A DNA stretch of 64,000 nt from Arachis hypogaea (taxonomy: Eukaryota; Streptophyta; Magnoliopsida; Fabales; Fabaceae). How positions within the stretch are numbered: the first letter of the stretch is position 1; each line of letters begins with the position of its first letter. Position numbers and translations under genes: made by a program. The DNA is taken from positions 114,957,905-115,021,904 of the forward strand of contig NC_092053.1 of assembly GCF_003086295.3 (NCBI RefSeq), written 5' to 3'. The notes beneath the pieces were generated by a model that worked only from the letters and a program-made list of their open reading frames with translations, was not told the DNA's origin and made no database searches. Below are positions 23,823 through 35,489 of the stretch, piece by piece.

Positions 23823-25633
23823 TTGTGTATGCGCAGGAACAGAGACAAAGAACATCTCTTAGACTTTGATCCTGAACCTGAAAGAACTTTTAGGCGACGT
23901 TTACAACAAGTAAGAGTTTACAAGGCTGCAGAGTCCACTATAGCAAATAATAACGCTGTTAATGTCAATGTGGTAAATCCAAATGGGGATGATCAACAAA
24001 GGAGAGTGCTTGGCTCTTATTCTGCTCCTACTGCAGATCTTTATGGAAAGAACATTGTGGTGCCTCCTATAACTGCAAACAACTTTGAGTTGAAGCCACA
24101 ATTGGTCACCCTGCTGCAACAAAATTGCCAGTATCATGGTCTTCCTCACGAAGACCCAGATCAATTTATATCTGATTTTCTGCAGATATGTGATACTGTG
24201 AAGACAAATGGAGTGAACCCAGAGGTGTACAAACTCATGCTTTTCCCGTTTGCTCTGAGGGATAAAGCAAAGCTATGGCTAGATTCACAACCAAAGGAGA
24301 GTCTGAATAATTGGGACAAGGATGTCACAAAGTTTCTCACTAAATTTTTTCCACCAAAGAAGCTGACTAAGCTTAGGTTAGAGGTTCAGACCTTTAGACA
24401 GAAGGAGGGAGAAACACTTTATGAAGCCTGGGAGAGATACAAGCTACTGACTAGGCAATGCCCTCCGGACATGTTCTCCAAATGGACCCAACTAGAAATC
24501 TTCTATGAAGGCTTGGGTGAGATGTCCAAGATGAGCTTAGATACTTCTGCAGGCGGTTCATTGCACAAGAAGAAGACACCAAAGGAAACTATTGAGCTGA
24601 TTGAATTGGTTGCAAGCAACCAATATTTATACTCATCTAACAGGAATCCTGTGAACTCTGAGACCCCTCAGAAGAGAGGCGTGTTGGAAGTAGAAGCTGT
24701 TAATGCTCTTCTTGCTCAGAACAAGCTGATGTCTCAGCAAATAAATCTACTTACTCAACAGATGGGTGATATACAAGTCTCAGCTATCAACACCTAAAAT
24801 CTACCACAGGAAGTCTCCTATGACATGGCAGGTAACTTTATGCAAAATGATAATTATGATTATGCTCAACCCTCTTCTGAACAGGTGAATTACATGGCGA
24901 ATGGTTCTAGAAATCCCAACAATGATCCATATTCTAAGACATACAATCAGAGGAGGAGGAATCACCCAAATTTTGGGTGGAGAGATTAACCTCAGAGACC
25001 TCAGAACTTCAACAATAGTTCTCAGGGTGGTTTTCAACAGAACAACTATAATAACCGCCAATTTCAGTCTCAGCAACAACAACCACCTCAGCAGGAAAAT
25101 TCTAAATCCCAAGAAGATTCTAATTGGGAGATGATGATCAGTTTCATGCAAGAAACCAGAGCCTCCATTAGAAATTTGGAGTGCAAATAGGTCAAATGAG
25201 CAAGCAATTACCTGAAAGGTCTTCAAATACATTCCTTGGTGATACAGTGGTGAACCCAAGAGAAGATTACAAGACTATTCAATTGAGAAGTGGTAAGGTA
25301 GCTAGTTCTGAGACCAAGGTCAATGAAGATCTAGTTGAAAAGGAAACTCCAGAGGAGAAGAAGGAAGAAGTAGAGCACGCCCCTCCTAAGCGTGCAGACA
25401 ACCCGTTTCCTGACTCTCTTGACACTTATCCCACCTTACCAAAGGCCCCTGAATACAAGCCAAAAATGCCATATCCTCAGAGGCTTCAGAAGGCGTCCAA
25501 AGAAAAGCAATTCTCTAAATTTTTAGATGTCCTCAAGAAGCTGCAGATCAACATTCCTTTTGCAGAGGCTCTAGAGCAAATGCCTCTCTACGCTAAATTT
25601 ATGAAAGAGTTGTTGACCCACAAGAGGAATTAG
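23823..25633 (+). pseudogene. Athila-type gag (nucleocapsid precursor), interrupted
   Basis: The first 324 codons are open and hold a Retrotrans_gag domain (DPDQFISDFLQICDTVK, then LWLDSQPKESLNNWDK, then FRQKEGETLYEAWERYK). A stop follows at 24,795. The frame then continues with a Asn/Gln-rich region (about 24,798-25,150) and a second stop near 24,988. A frameshift near 25,180 moves the rest (GQMSKQLPERSSN and on) to the frame 25,181-25,633. No CCHC knuckle is visible, as is usual in this group. Confidence 0.88.
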
Positions 25634-25648
25634 AAGGAGCAAGAAACC

Positions 25649-27802
25649 GTGGTGTTAACCAAGGAATGCAGTGCTATTATTCAACACACCCTTCCTGAGA
25701 AGATGCCAGACCCAAGAAGCTTTGTCATTCCTTGCACCATTGGAGAAGTCGGCATTCAGAGAGCTTTATGTGATCTTGGAGCTAGCATCAACCTCATGCC
25801 ACTTTCAGTGATGAAAAAGCTTCAAATTGAGGAGGTAAAACCTACTCGTATTTCTCTTCAACTTGCTGATCTTTCTATTAAATTACCTATAGGTGTTGTT
25901 GAAGATTTACTTGTAAAAGTAGGACCATTTATCTTCCCTGTTGATTTTGTTATATTAGACATGGAAGAGGAGGTAAAACCCTCTATTATACTTGGTAGAC
26001 CCTTTTTAGCTACAGGTAGAGTTCTGATTGATGTGCAAAAGGGTGAATTAACCCTGAGGGTCAATGAAGAACAGGTGGTCCTAAATGTTTTTGAAGCCCT
26101 CAAACACCCCAATGATTTTGAGGAGTGTATGAAAATAGATGTTATTGAACCACTTGTTCAAGAAGTATTGAAAACTGAGGTACTTGATGATGTTCTGGAT
26201 CCTATTTCTGAGTGTGAATTAGTTGAAGTTAACGAGTCACCACCCCAAAAGGAGCTTATGAACACGCCAATCAAGGAGGAGAAAGCCCCCAGGCTTGAGC
26301 TCAAACCCTTACCCCCTTCTCTGAAATATGTATTTTTGGGTGGAAATGATTCATATCCAGTAATTATTAGCTCTTCCCTGAAGCCTAAAGAGGAAGAGGT
26401 GCTTGTTTCATTGCTCAAGAGCCATAAAACAGCTCTTGGGTGGACCATTAGTGACTTGAAAGGGATTAGTCCAACCAAGTGTATGCACAAGATCCTCCTT
26501 GAAGATGATGCCAAACCAGTTGTGCAACCACAAAGGAGACTCAATCCAACTATGAAAGAGGTGGCCCAAAAAGAGGTAATGAAATTATGGGAAGTAGGTG
26601 TTATTTACCCTATTTCTGACAGTCCTTGGGTAAGTCCTATGCAGGTAGTTCCCAAGAAAGGAGGGATGACAGTGATCAAGAATAAAAAGAATGAGCTTAT
26701 TCCTACAAGAACAGTCACAGGATGGAGAATGTGCATAGACTACAGGAGGCTCAATACTGCTACAAGAAAGGATCATTTTCCCCTGCCTTTCATTGATCAG
26801 ATGCTTGAGAGGTTAGCTGGTCATGCATTTTATTGTTTTTTAGATGGATATTCTGGATATAATCAAATTGCAGTGGACCCTCAAGATCAAGAGAAGACAG
26901 CATTCACATGCCCCTTTGGAGTATTTGCCTACAGGAGAATGCCATTTGGACTTTGCAATGCTCCAGCAACTTTTCAGAGGTGTATGCTTTCAATTTTTTC
27001 TGATATGGTTGAAAAGTTTATTGAGATATTTATGGATGACTTTTCTGTTTTTGGTAATTCTTTTGAATCATGTCTTAAACATTTATCTCTTGTCTTGAAA
27101 CGGTGTCAAGAATCAAACCTTGTTTTAAATTGGGAAAATGCCATTTTATGGTTACAAAAAGCATTGTTCTTGGACACCAGATTTCAAGTAAGGGGATTGA
27201 GGTTGACAGAGCAAAGGTGGAGGTAATTGAAAAATTACTACCACCAACCAATGTTAAGGCAATCAGGAGTTTCTTGGGTCATGCAAGATTTTATAGAAGA
27301 TTTATAAAGGATTTTTCTAAATTTGCTAAACCATTGAGCAACCTGTTGGTTGTTGATGTTCCTTTTGTCTTTGATTCTAATTGTCTGCATGCCTTTGAAA
27401 CTCTGAAGGCAAACCTTACCTCTGCTCCCATTATAGCCCCCTGACTGGGATTTACCATTTGAATTAATGTGTGATGCTAGTGATTTTGCTATAGGAGCTG
27501 TTTTAGGCCAGAGGCATGGTAAGCTTGTACATGTCATTTATTATGCCAGTCGTGTGTTAAATGATGCTCAAAAGAATTACACAACTACAGAAAAGGAATT
27601 ATTAGCTGTTGTGTATGCTGTTGATAAGTTTAGGTCCTATTTACTTGGTTCTAAGGTTATTGTTTATACTGACCATGCTGCTTTGAAGTACCTTTTAACC
27701 AAGCAGGATTCTAAACCAAGATTAATCAGATGGGTGTTGCTCCTTCAAGAGTTTGATATTGAGATAAAAGACAGGAAAAGGGTCAGAAAATCAAGTAGCT
27801 GA
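25649..27802 (+). pseudogene. Athila-type pol: protease, reverse transcriptase, RNase H (frameshifted)
   Basis: The first frame (25,649 to about 27,130) has an aspartic protease with ALCDLGASINLMPLS, then RT with WRMCIDYRRLN, FPLPFIDQMLERLAG and the catalytic FMDDFSVFG near 27,030. A frameshift near 27,130 moves the RT thumb (HFMVTKSIVLGHQIS, then FLGHARFYRRFIKDFS) to 27,103-27,444. A second, near 27,440, moves RNase H to 27,447-27,802. There [27 protein letters not shown] and [11 protein letters not shown] supply the acidic residues. A third near 27,785 leads to integrase. Confidence 0.9.
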
Positions 27803-29180
27803 CCATCTCTCCAGACTTGAGCCTGAAGTAGGAGTACAACCACCCACAGCTGTGACTGAGACGTTTCCAGATGAGCAATTGTTCCTTATTCAACAAGTTC
27901 CTTGGTTTGCAGACATTGCAAATTATAAGGCTATGAATTTTATCCCAAGGGAGTACAACAGGCAACAAGTAAAGAAGCTATTAACAGATGCCAAGTACTA
28001 CATTTGGGAGGAACCATACCTTTTTAAAAGGTGTTCAGATGGTATAATCAGAAGATGTGTCCCAGATGATGAAACACAGCAGATTCTTTGGCACTGTCAT
28101 GGTTCTGAATATGGAGGTCACTTTGGTGGTGAAAGGACAGCTACAAAGGTCCTTCAGAGTGGGTTTTACTAGCCGACTCTCTTCAGAGATACAAGAAAAT
28201 TTGTGAAGCACTGTGACAGATGTGCAAAAGTCATGAATCTCCCTGCCAACCATGAAATGCCAAAGCAGGGGATTCTTGAGGTTGAGCTGTTTGATGTGTG
28301 GGGTATTGATTTCATGGGACCTTTCCCACCCTCACATTCAAACACCTATATTCTAGTGGCCGTTGATTATGTGTTCAAGTGGGTGGAGGCTGTAGCTCTA
28401 CCCACCAATGATGCCAAGGTGGTAATGAGCTTTCTTCAGAGATGTATCTTCAGCCGGTTTGGTGTCCCAAGGACACTCATTAGTGATGGAGGAAGTCACT
28501 TCTGTAACAGACAGCTGGACTCTCTTCTGCAGAGATATGGAGTTCATCATAAAGTGGCAACCCCCTATCACCCTCAGACAAGTGGACAGGTTAAAGTTTC
28601 CAACAGGAAACTTAAGAGGATTCTAGAGAATACCGTCAGTGTTTCAAGAAAGGACTGGTCTAGGAAGCTTGATGATGCTCTCTGGGCATACCGGACAGCA
28701 TACAAGACTTCCATTGGCATGTCCCCTTATCAGTTGGTCTATGGCAAAGCCTGTCACTTGCCATTTGAGCTGGAACACAAGGCTTACTGGGCAATCAGGT
28801 ATCTAAATCTTGATTCAGAAGCTGCAGGAATTAAGCGAATGCTTCAGTTGAATGAGCTTGATGAATTCAGATCTTCAGCTTATGAGAATGCCAAGCTCTA
28901 TAAGGAAAGAACCAAGTTACTGCATGACAAGAAGATTGCCATCAGAGTCTTTGAGCCAGGACAGAGAGTGCTTCTATATAATTCAAGGCTCAAATTCTTT
29001 CCGGGAAAGCTGAAATCCTAATGGTCAGGACCGTTTTTGGTTACTAGAGCTTCACCATATGGTCATGTGGAAATACAAGAAGAGAATTCTGATAGAAAAT
29101 TTACAGTGAATGGCCAGAGGTTGAAGCACTATCTTGGAGTCGAGATTGATCGCCAGAGGTCCACTCATCTGCTGAACTAG
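27803..29180 (+). pseudogene. Athila-type integrase, with catalytic Glu changed to Lys
   Basis: The N-terminal HHCC zinc-finger region lies at about 28,085-28,240 (HCHGSEYGGHFGGERT, then HCDRCAKV), with a stop at 28,171. The core has Asp in [10 protein letters not shown] and in [11 protein letters not shown]. At the expected DDE glutamate (GQVEVSNRE in relatives) the codon at 28,593-28,595 is AAA, giving [10 protein letters not shown] stop near 29,020 separates the C-terminal part (WSGPFLVTRASPYG, ending LLN at 29,180). The enzyme would be dead on at least three counts. Confidence 0.88.
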
Positions 29181-29369
29181 CAGAACTGACCGTCAAGCTA
29201 GTGACGTTAAAGAAGCGCTTGTCGGGAGGCAACCTGATAATTTCGTATCCTTAGTTATTTTTCGTAGTAGTAGTTTTCTTATTTATTTGATTTTTATTAA
29301 GTTCTTACTAATTTTCTGATCATGTAGCTATTTTATAACAGGAACCGAACACCTTATAAAAAAAAGCAC

Positions 29370-29905
29370 CCGACGCGCAAGCGTCGCTGACGTGTACGCG
29401 TCATCTAGGGGTGCGAGAAAAATAAAAAAGTTACAGAGAGTTGCGTGGGAGTGGCGCCAGAATGAAGCCTTTCGCACAAACAAGCCCACGCGGACGCGTA
29501 CCCCACGCGTGCGCGTCATTCATGATTTTGGTACTCCACGCGTCCGCGTCATCGACGTGTACGCGTGACATCGCAAATCGGCATACAAGGTGTTTGGACA
29601 GAGAGTTGTGCTGGTTTGGGGCTGGAAGTGTGCTAGAAGCACAAAATTGCCCACACGTACGCGTCTCTGACGCGTGCGCGTCATTTGACCTAACGGCTAT
29701 CCACGCGTCCACGTGCACGACGCGAACGCGTCGTATGCCAATATTGGTCCCAAAGCCATGCAAACAGAGAGTTGCGCGTGCGCGCGGCTGGCTTTGCGTG
29801 AATCGCACAAAACCCAGAGCACGCGGACGCGTGCTTGACGCTTACGCGTCATTAAGGAAGTTCCGCGACCCATGCGTATGCGTGCCGTACGCGTACGCGT
29901 CACCT
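29370..29905. repeat. Cluster of CpG-rich near-palindromic ACGCGT units (3' UTR)
   Basis: About 14 short units, usually in pairs a few bases apart. Most follow the pattern (G)ACGCGTNCGCGTC or its worn forms, for example GACGCGTGCGCGTCA and CCACGCGTCCGCGTCATC. They share the core with the LTR cluster but are spread over 530 bp. Confidence 0.88.
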
Positions 29906-30023
29906 TCGCCGCCCAGTTTCAATTTTCTTTCTCCCTCTCCCAATCCTAATTCTCTCTTGTTCTTTTATCCTTTCCTTTTTCTTTCATAATAATATTTGTC
30001 ACTTTCTATTTTCAGTTCTTCTT

Positions 30024-30060
30024 TGCTTGAGGACAAGCAAACCTTTAAAGTTTGGTGTTG
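30024..30060 (+). other. Hairpin plus polypurine-like motif, internal copy
   Basis: TTGCTTGAGGACAAGCAA is a perfect 7-bp stem with an AGGA loop, followed by AAAGTTTGGTGTTG. It repeats at 31,255-31,291, directly before the 3' LTR. The internal copy is 1.23 kb upstream. Confidence 0.75.
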
Positions 30061-31254
30061 ACGCTTCGCTTAAGGGTTTTCTGTTTATTCCTATGGCACC
30101 AAAAGGGAGGCGAATCATCTTCACTAAGGAGCACAACCTGAAGAATAAAACGACTGCTAGGATAACTAAGGTGGTTGAGTTTCTTTCATTTTTTTCTTCC
30201 CTCGTTTCTATATTATGTTCCGGTTTTCTACTATTTTTGCTTTGTTTGTTGCATGATCCTTTATTAGTTAGAATCCTAGGTCTAGTTTAGTTTTTTTTAA
30301 CTGCTTTAATTCTGAAAAGATGTCTCATGCATTACTTACTGAGCTTGAATTCAAAAAAAAATACAGGAGTGATATATTACATGAGAAAGTGGGTCTATAT
30401 TGAAGAATAATCTTATTTACTTAAATGTGGTGGTATTTTCTGTGATTCTGAATGCATGACATGAACAGTGGATATTTTTGATAGTGAAGTTTATGAATGT
30501 TAAAATTATTGGCTCTTGAAAGAATGATGAAAAAGAAAAATGTTATTGATAATCTGAAAAATCATAAAATTGATTCTTGAAGCAAGAAAAAGCAGTGAAA
30601 AACACAAAGCTTAGGAAAAAAATAAAAAAATAAAAAAATAAAATAAAATAAAGAAAAAAAAAGTAAGCAGAAAAAGCCAATAACCCTTTAAACTAAAAGA
30701 CAAAGGGTAAAAAGGATCCAAGACTTTGAGCATTAATGGATAGGAGGGCACAAAGGAATAAAATCCTGGCCTAAGCGGCTAAATCAAGTTGTCCCTAACC
30801 ATGTGCTTGTGGCGTGAAGGTGTCAAGTGAAAACCTTGAGACTGAGCGGTTAAAGTCGTGATCCAAAGCAAAAAGAGTGTGCTTAAGAACTCTGGGCACC
30901 TCTAACTGGGGACTCTAGCAAAGCTGAGTCACAATCTGAAAAGGTTCACCCAGTTATGTGTCTGTGGCATTTATGTATCTGGTGGTAATACTGGAAAACA
31001 AAATGTTTAGGGTCACGGCCAAGACTCATAAAATAGCTGTGTTTAAGAATCAACATACTAAACTAAGAGAATCAATAACACTATCTGAATTCTGAGTTCC
31101 TATGGATGCCAATCATTCTGAACTTCAAAGGATAAAGTGAGATGCCAAAACTATTCAGGATTGCAGTTGTAAACCCCACTATAAGAAGAGACATGAGCTT
31201 AATCGAACTCTCATTCTCATGCAAATTCACATCCTAAGCTTATATTAGTTTTGG

Positions 31255-31291
31255 TTGCTTGAGGACAAGCAACAATTCAAGTTTGGTGTTG
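31255..31291 (+). other. Hairpin plus polypurine tract before the 3' LTR
   Basis: Same hairpin (TTGCTTG/CAAGCAA) and AAGTTTGGTGTTG as at 30,024, abutting the 3' LTR start TGATGCG. This is the expected position of the plus-strand primer. Confidence 0.75.
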
Positions 31292-32725
31292 TGATGCGTG
31301 AGCATCTTTCTTATTTTTTTCTAGTAAATTTGCATGTAATTTGTTGAGTTTAATTAAGAATTAATTATATTTTAGCCACTATGGATGCTATTTTGAGTTT
31401 TGTGCAATACTATTTATTTTAGGTAGCATTCGGCTGGATTTGATGGAGTTTCTGCAGCACAAGAATCAAAGGAGATGGCAGCGAGGAGCGACGCGTACGC
31501 GTGACTGATGCGTACGCGTGATTTGGAGCTTTCCATGGCAACGCGTGCGCGTGACTGACGCGTACGTGTGATTTGAAGATTTGCTCAGCGACGCGTACGC
31601 GTGACCGACGCGTCCGCGTGACTCGCGAAAAAGGACCATCGACGCGTACGCGTGACATGCGCCACATGCAGAAAATGTAGAAAAACGCTGGGGGCAATTT
31701 CTGGGCTGTTTTGACCCAGTTCTTAGCCCAAAAAACACAAATTAGAAGCTGCAGAATGGACAAATCAAGTGGTCCCCACCCATCAGCTGAAGACTTGTTA
31801 ATTAATTCGAATTTAAATTCAAATCTTATTTTAGGAAAAGATATTATTTTAATTTTAATTTTAGAAATTTGATTTTTAAATTATTAGGATTAGTTATAAA
31901 AGGGATCCCAACAGGGTGGTTCCAGAATAACATTCCACAACATTATTCCATACAAATTTACATTCCATATTCCATGAGCAACTAATCCTCCATTGTTAAG
32001 GTTAGGAGTTCTGTCTATTGTATGGATTGATAATATTATTTTCTATTTTAATTCATGTTTTGATTTATATTTCAGTAATTGTTTTCGTTCTTTATTTTAT
32101 GAATTTGGGTGGAACGGAAGTATGACCCATGTTCTATTTGAGTTCTTGTATAACTTGGAAAAACTCTTTATTTGAACAATAGCTTGAAAACATATTATCC
32201 TGAATTTCTAATTGTTTGTATTTAACGGGATACGTGACATATAATCCCTTTATTTTTGGACAATTAGGATTCTTGTGGCATATAAACTGGAATTTGATCA
32301 TCACCCTCTAAATTGGAATTAATTGACCAAGGAATTGGCAATTAATGAATTTTAGAGGAGATTAGGAAGGTCTAAGGAATTATGGTCTAGTCAAAAATAG
32401 TTTGCCATGAATTAAATCTTGCATGATTAAAATAGTTAATAAGAAAAGTCAATCCAAAAAATAGATAACTCTGAAACCTTAACTGCCTTCTCCATATTTT
32501 CTTCCCAAAGTATTTACTTGCCTTTCTTCAATATTCTTTATATTGTTTAATGTCTTTTATATTGCATCTCAACACTATTTTCTATTTGTCTAACTAATCC
32601 TATCACTCAATTATTGTTGCTTAATCCATCAATCCTCGTGGGATCGACCCTCACTCACGTAAGGTATTACTTGGTACGACCCGGTGCACTTGCCGGTAAG
32701 TTTGTGGGTTATAAATTCCGTACCA
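31292..32725 (+). repeat. 3' LTR of the Athila-type element
   Basis: It starts TGATGCGTGAGCATC and ends CCGTACCA. It has seven ACGCGT-type units (31,488-31,660) against six in the 5' LTR, through an extra GACTGATGCGTACGCGT near 31,505. Confidence 0.95.
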
Positions 32726-32730
32726 GGTAT

Positions 32731-33040
32731 AGGGGTGGATCTAAATTGAGATGCACATTATGAAAAAATTTGTAACACAATCCATTGAATACATGCAAAA
32801 TCACCTAAATAGACAGTATATAATTATATTGCAATTTGAAAAGTTTAAGAGTTTTGACCGTAAGTACCTACTTCTTTTATAGTATTTTTAGCCATACATA
32901 TATAACTATAAATTTAAAATAATATATTATTTTATAATTTTTTTAGAAATAATGGGAGTTTCAAATGCCAACTATGAATCCACACTTTTTGTTAATCGAG
33001 ATTTTTGGGAAGTACAAGAATTTAGAAAAAAGGTATTTGT
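32731..33040 (+). pseudogene. Helitron RPA70-like gene, last part
   Basis: The bases joining the two flanks of the Athila element read TGGTATAG, an intron acceptor. The exon (about 32,734-32,854) then encodes IEMHIMKKFVTQSIEYMQNH and IIILQFEKFKS, the third RPA OB-fold pattern. After an intron (about 32,855-32,946) comes MGVSNANYESTLFVNRDFWE followed by VQEFRKK, which in Helitron-type RPA follows that fold. Confidence 0.7.
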
Positions 33041-33228
33041 TTGATTATTTATCTTGAGACCTGACTTTGTCTAAAAAAATTATTGACCGCAACTTTTAGA
33101 TAATATTCTGTATAGACATCAAAGACATTTGTACATAAATTATATTTACTATTTTATTTGTTTATTTCACAATTTCAAATAATATTTTAACTAGATATAA
33201 TTTTTTGACCTAACTTTTTTTAAGTTGT

Positions 33229-34273
33229 GATAGATTTAATATTGTCTGATGAGGATATTGAGACTTTTGTATTGTCAAACATAGAGGATATCATGCATTC
33301 TTATAGAAAGAGCTTGCAAGAATATCCTCCAATGTCAATTCCTTCTGGTAGTAACTACTCATTGTAAGATGAGCAACTAATAATAGAAGAACTCAAGTAT
33401 GACAGACATCAATTAGAGATCTTAACATCATCAATGTTGTGCATGGTAACTATGAAATAGAAAAAAGCTTATGACAGAGTTACGAAGACTGTGAACGAAT
33501 CTGAAGGAGGATTTTTTTTTTTCCTTTATGACCACGGTGGTTGCTGTAAAACGTTCTTTTATAATTTGATGTTAGTAAAAGTTAGGTCAGAGGGTAAAAC
33601 AAAAGTGCTTAATGTGATTGCCAATGAAATAACCTCGCTTCTCCTATTAAACAGTAAAACTACACACTCTAGATTCAAGATATCTATAACTGTAGATAAA
33701 TATTCTATGTGCAATATCCGACAAGGCTCACCTCTTGCCAAATTATTGATAAGGACACATTTAATAATTTGGGACAAGGCACCTATGCTTAGCAGGTATT
33801 ATTAAAGGCATCGAAGAGATGTTTGAGGGATATTATGAGGCACGCATTAATTGCTAATGGCGAGCATCCATTCAGAGGGAAGGTAGTTGTATTCGGTGGA
33901 GATTTTAGTCCTATGATTATAAGAGGATCTTGACAGGATATCGTACATGCAATCACAAATTTTTCATACCTTTGGAAGTCTGTTAAAGTTCTATGATTGT
34001 CAAGGAATATGAGGCTAACTATAAGATGCGAAAATGAAAACCAACAAAAAAAATTAAGAAAGTTAGTAATTGGTTTTTAAAAGTTGGTGATGGCCTAATA
34101 GGCTATAACTTAGATGGAGAGCCAAAAATTGAGATTCCTATGGATATGATAATTCCATATTCTAATCAGACATTTGGTCAATTAATCGACTTTGTTTTTT
34201 TTTTTTTTTTGGTTTGGTGCATAGCTATGAGTCAAGAAATTATTTTAATGATCGAATAATATTAGCATTTACT
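33229..34273 (+). pseudogene. Helitron PIF1-type DNA helicase, first piece
   Basis: The frame reads LSDEDIETFVLSNIEDIMHS and QLIIEELKYDRHQLE, then the Walker A region FFFLYDHGGCCKTFFYNL (family GHGGCGKTF). Then come TTHSRFKISITVDKYSMC, QGSPLAKLL and the Walker B-like LIIWDKAPMLSR (family WDEAPM). The changes G to C in Walker A and E to K in Walker B would abolish ATP use. Later stretches include SYLWKSVKVL, LSRNMRL and IEIPMDMIIPYSNQTFGQLI. Stops occur near 33,366, 33,458 and 33,805. The Rep domain and helicase N-terminus are absent. Confidence 0.83.
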
Positions 34274-35394
34274 CAGGCACGGACCCATTAAGAGTCATGA
34301 GGGGGCACTTGCCCCCACTGGATTTTCATTTTTTTTAAATAGTTATATATAATAATATATCTCTACTTTAAATTTTAAATGATCCTATTACAAATAAATT
34401 TATACTTAATTGGCTAAAGTTTTAAATTAATTTTTTTATTTTCTATTATTTTGACTATTATTTATTCTAATTAAATTTAATTTTTGTACCGTTACTTTTT
34501 TATTCTCTTAACTCTTTTTTTATTTTTATATTTTTAACAGTTTTTTTCTATTCCTTATCTAGTAGTCATCTTCTGTTCATCAAAAGGTAAATTTCAAATT
34601 CTCCATGTTTTTTTATATAACTTTCTATGACTCTATGTATCTTCCAATTTCATTATTTTTCTTTTTGATATTTTCAATTACAAATTTTAATTCAAACAAT
34701 TATAGTTTAGGTATTAATATAATATTTCTCTTCATGACTTTATATATTTATTTTATTCTCAATTTATTCATCTTTATTACTTATTTTTATCTTTTATTTT
34801 ATTATATGTACTTGTATTGCATATAAAATTTTAAAATAAATTAATTAATTTACTAATTTAGAATATATTTTTTATTTTTAAAAATAGTAAAGACAAAATA
34901 TTTTAATTATAATACATAATTAAACAGATGAATAAAATCTTTCATCTAACATTATATCAAAATTAAATTAAAAAATATATAACAAACTTAATTATTTTAA
35001 AAAGAATGAAAGAAAAAAAATTGTAAATTAAGGTTATATCATTTTATATAAACATACTTTTATATACAGATTTAATTTTCTAGTATTTATATATAATTCT
35101 AGTTTTAAATTATAAATACTAGTGTGTCATTAGTTGCTAATGTGTCAATTGAGTGAGTCTTTTATTATTAAATGTGTATAAAAAAAATTAGTTAAGATAA
35201 CAAGTTATCTATAATTTAATTAAAATATTTTAAGTTCAAGTTTTAGAAATAAAAAAATATTTTTTATAAGAATAAAAGTGTTCATTAATTTTTTTTAATT
35301 TTTATATCTTTATATAATTAATAATGTTCAACAAAATTTATTTTAGTGTATATATTTTTGCCCTCACTTCTAAAATTTTTTGGGTCCGTGACTG
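34274..35394 (+). mobile_element. Non-autonomous hAT element A inserted in the Helitron helicase
   Basis: The TIRs are CAGGCACGGACCC and (reverse) CAGTCACGGACCC. The 8-bp flanks CATTTACT and CACCTACC match at 5 of 8, all differences being C/T. Removing the element rejoins ILA with PTLDIVDIINSQ of the helicase. It is about 1.1 kb, AT-rich, with no transposase. The small ORF at 34,605-34,826 is low complexity. Confidence 0.8.
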
Positions 35395-35489
35395 CACCTA
35401 CCTTAGACATTGTTGACATAATAAATAGTCAAATACTATCAATTATTTCTAATGATAAAAAAGTATATCTTAGTTCAGACAATCTTTGT
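35395..35489 (+). pseudogene. Helitron helicase, second piece
   Basis: Between the two hAT copies the frame reads TLDIVDIINSQILSIISNDK then KVYLSSDNLC, which matches the conserved motif before the C-terminal helicase block of Helitron RepHel proteins. Confidence 0.75.

Larger units (their letters stand above)
29181..31291 (+). other. Long 3' untranslated region of the Athila-type element
   Basis: About 2.1 kb with no credible env-like gene. 29,370-29,905 is packed with ACGCGTxxGCGT-type units that make overlapping, low-complexity His/Ala/Arg ORFs on both strands; these are not called as genes. 30,024-30,060 is the first copy of a hairpin plus polypurine-like motif. 30,600-30,680 is A-rich. 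30,700-31,200 is a low-repeat, non-coding stretch. Confidence 0.7.
21893..32725 (+). mobile_element. Complete Athila-type Ty3 LTR retrotransposon (10,833 bp)
   Basis: LTRs lie at 21,893-23,314 and 31,292-32,725. A perfect 5-bp TSD (GGTAT) flanks it at 21,888-21,892 and 32,726-32,730. The order is LTR, tRNA-Asp PBS, gag, protease, RT, RNase H, integrase, then a long 3' untranslated region and a polypurine-like end. This gene order, the PBS and the protease DLGA site fit the Athila/Tat group. All ORFs carry frameshifts or stops, so it is non-autonomous now. It lies in an intron of the Helitron RPA gene. Confidence 0.95.

Noticed and set aside
29441..29989. 182-codon ORF in the Athila 3' region and matching minus-strand ORFs
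   Set aside because: They are produced by the ACGCGT repeat units, are open in several frames and both strands, and have no domain. Not an env gene.
33491..33805. A host ATPase gene
   Set aside because: The motifs are those of Helitron PIF1-type helicase, with broken Walker A and B residues and stops on both sides.
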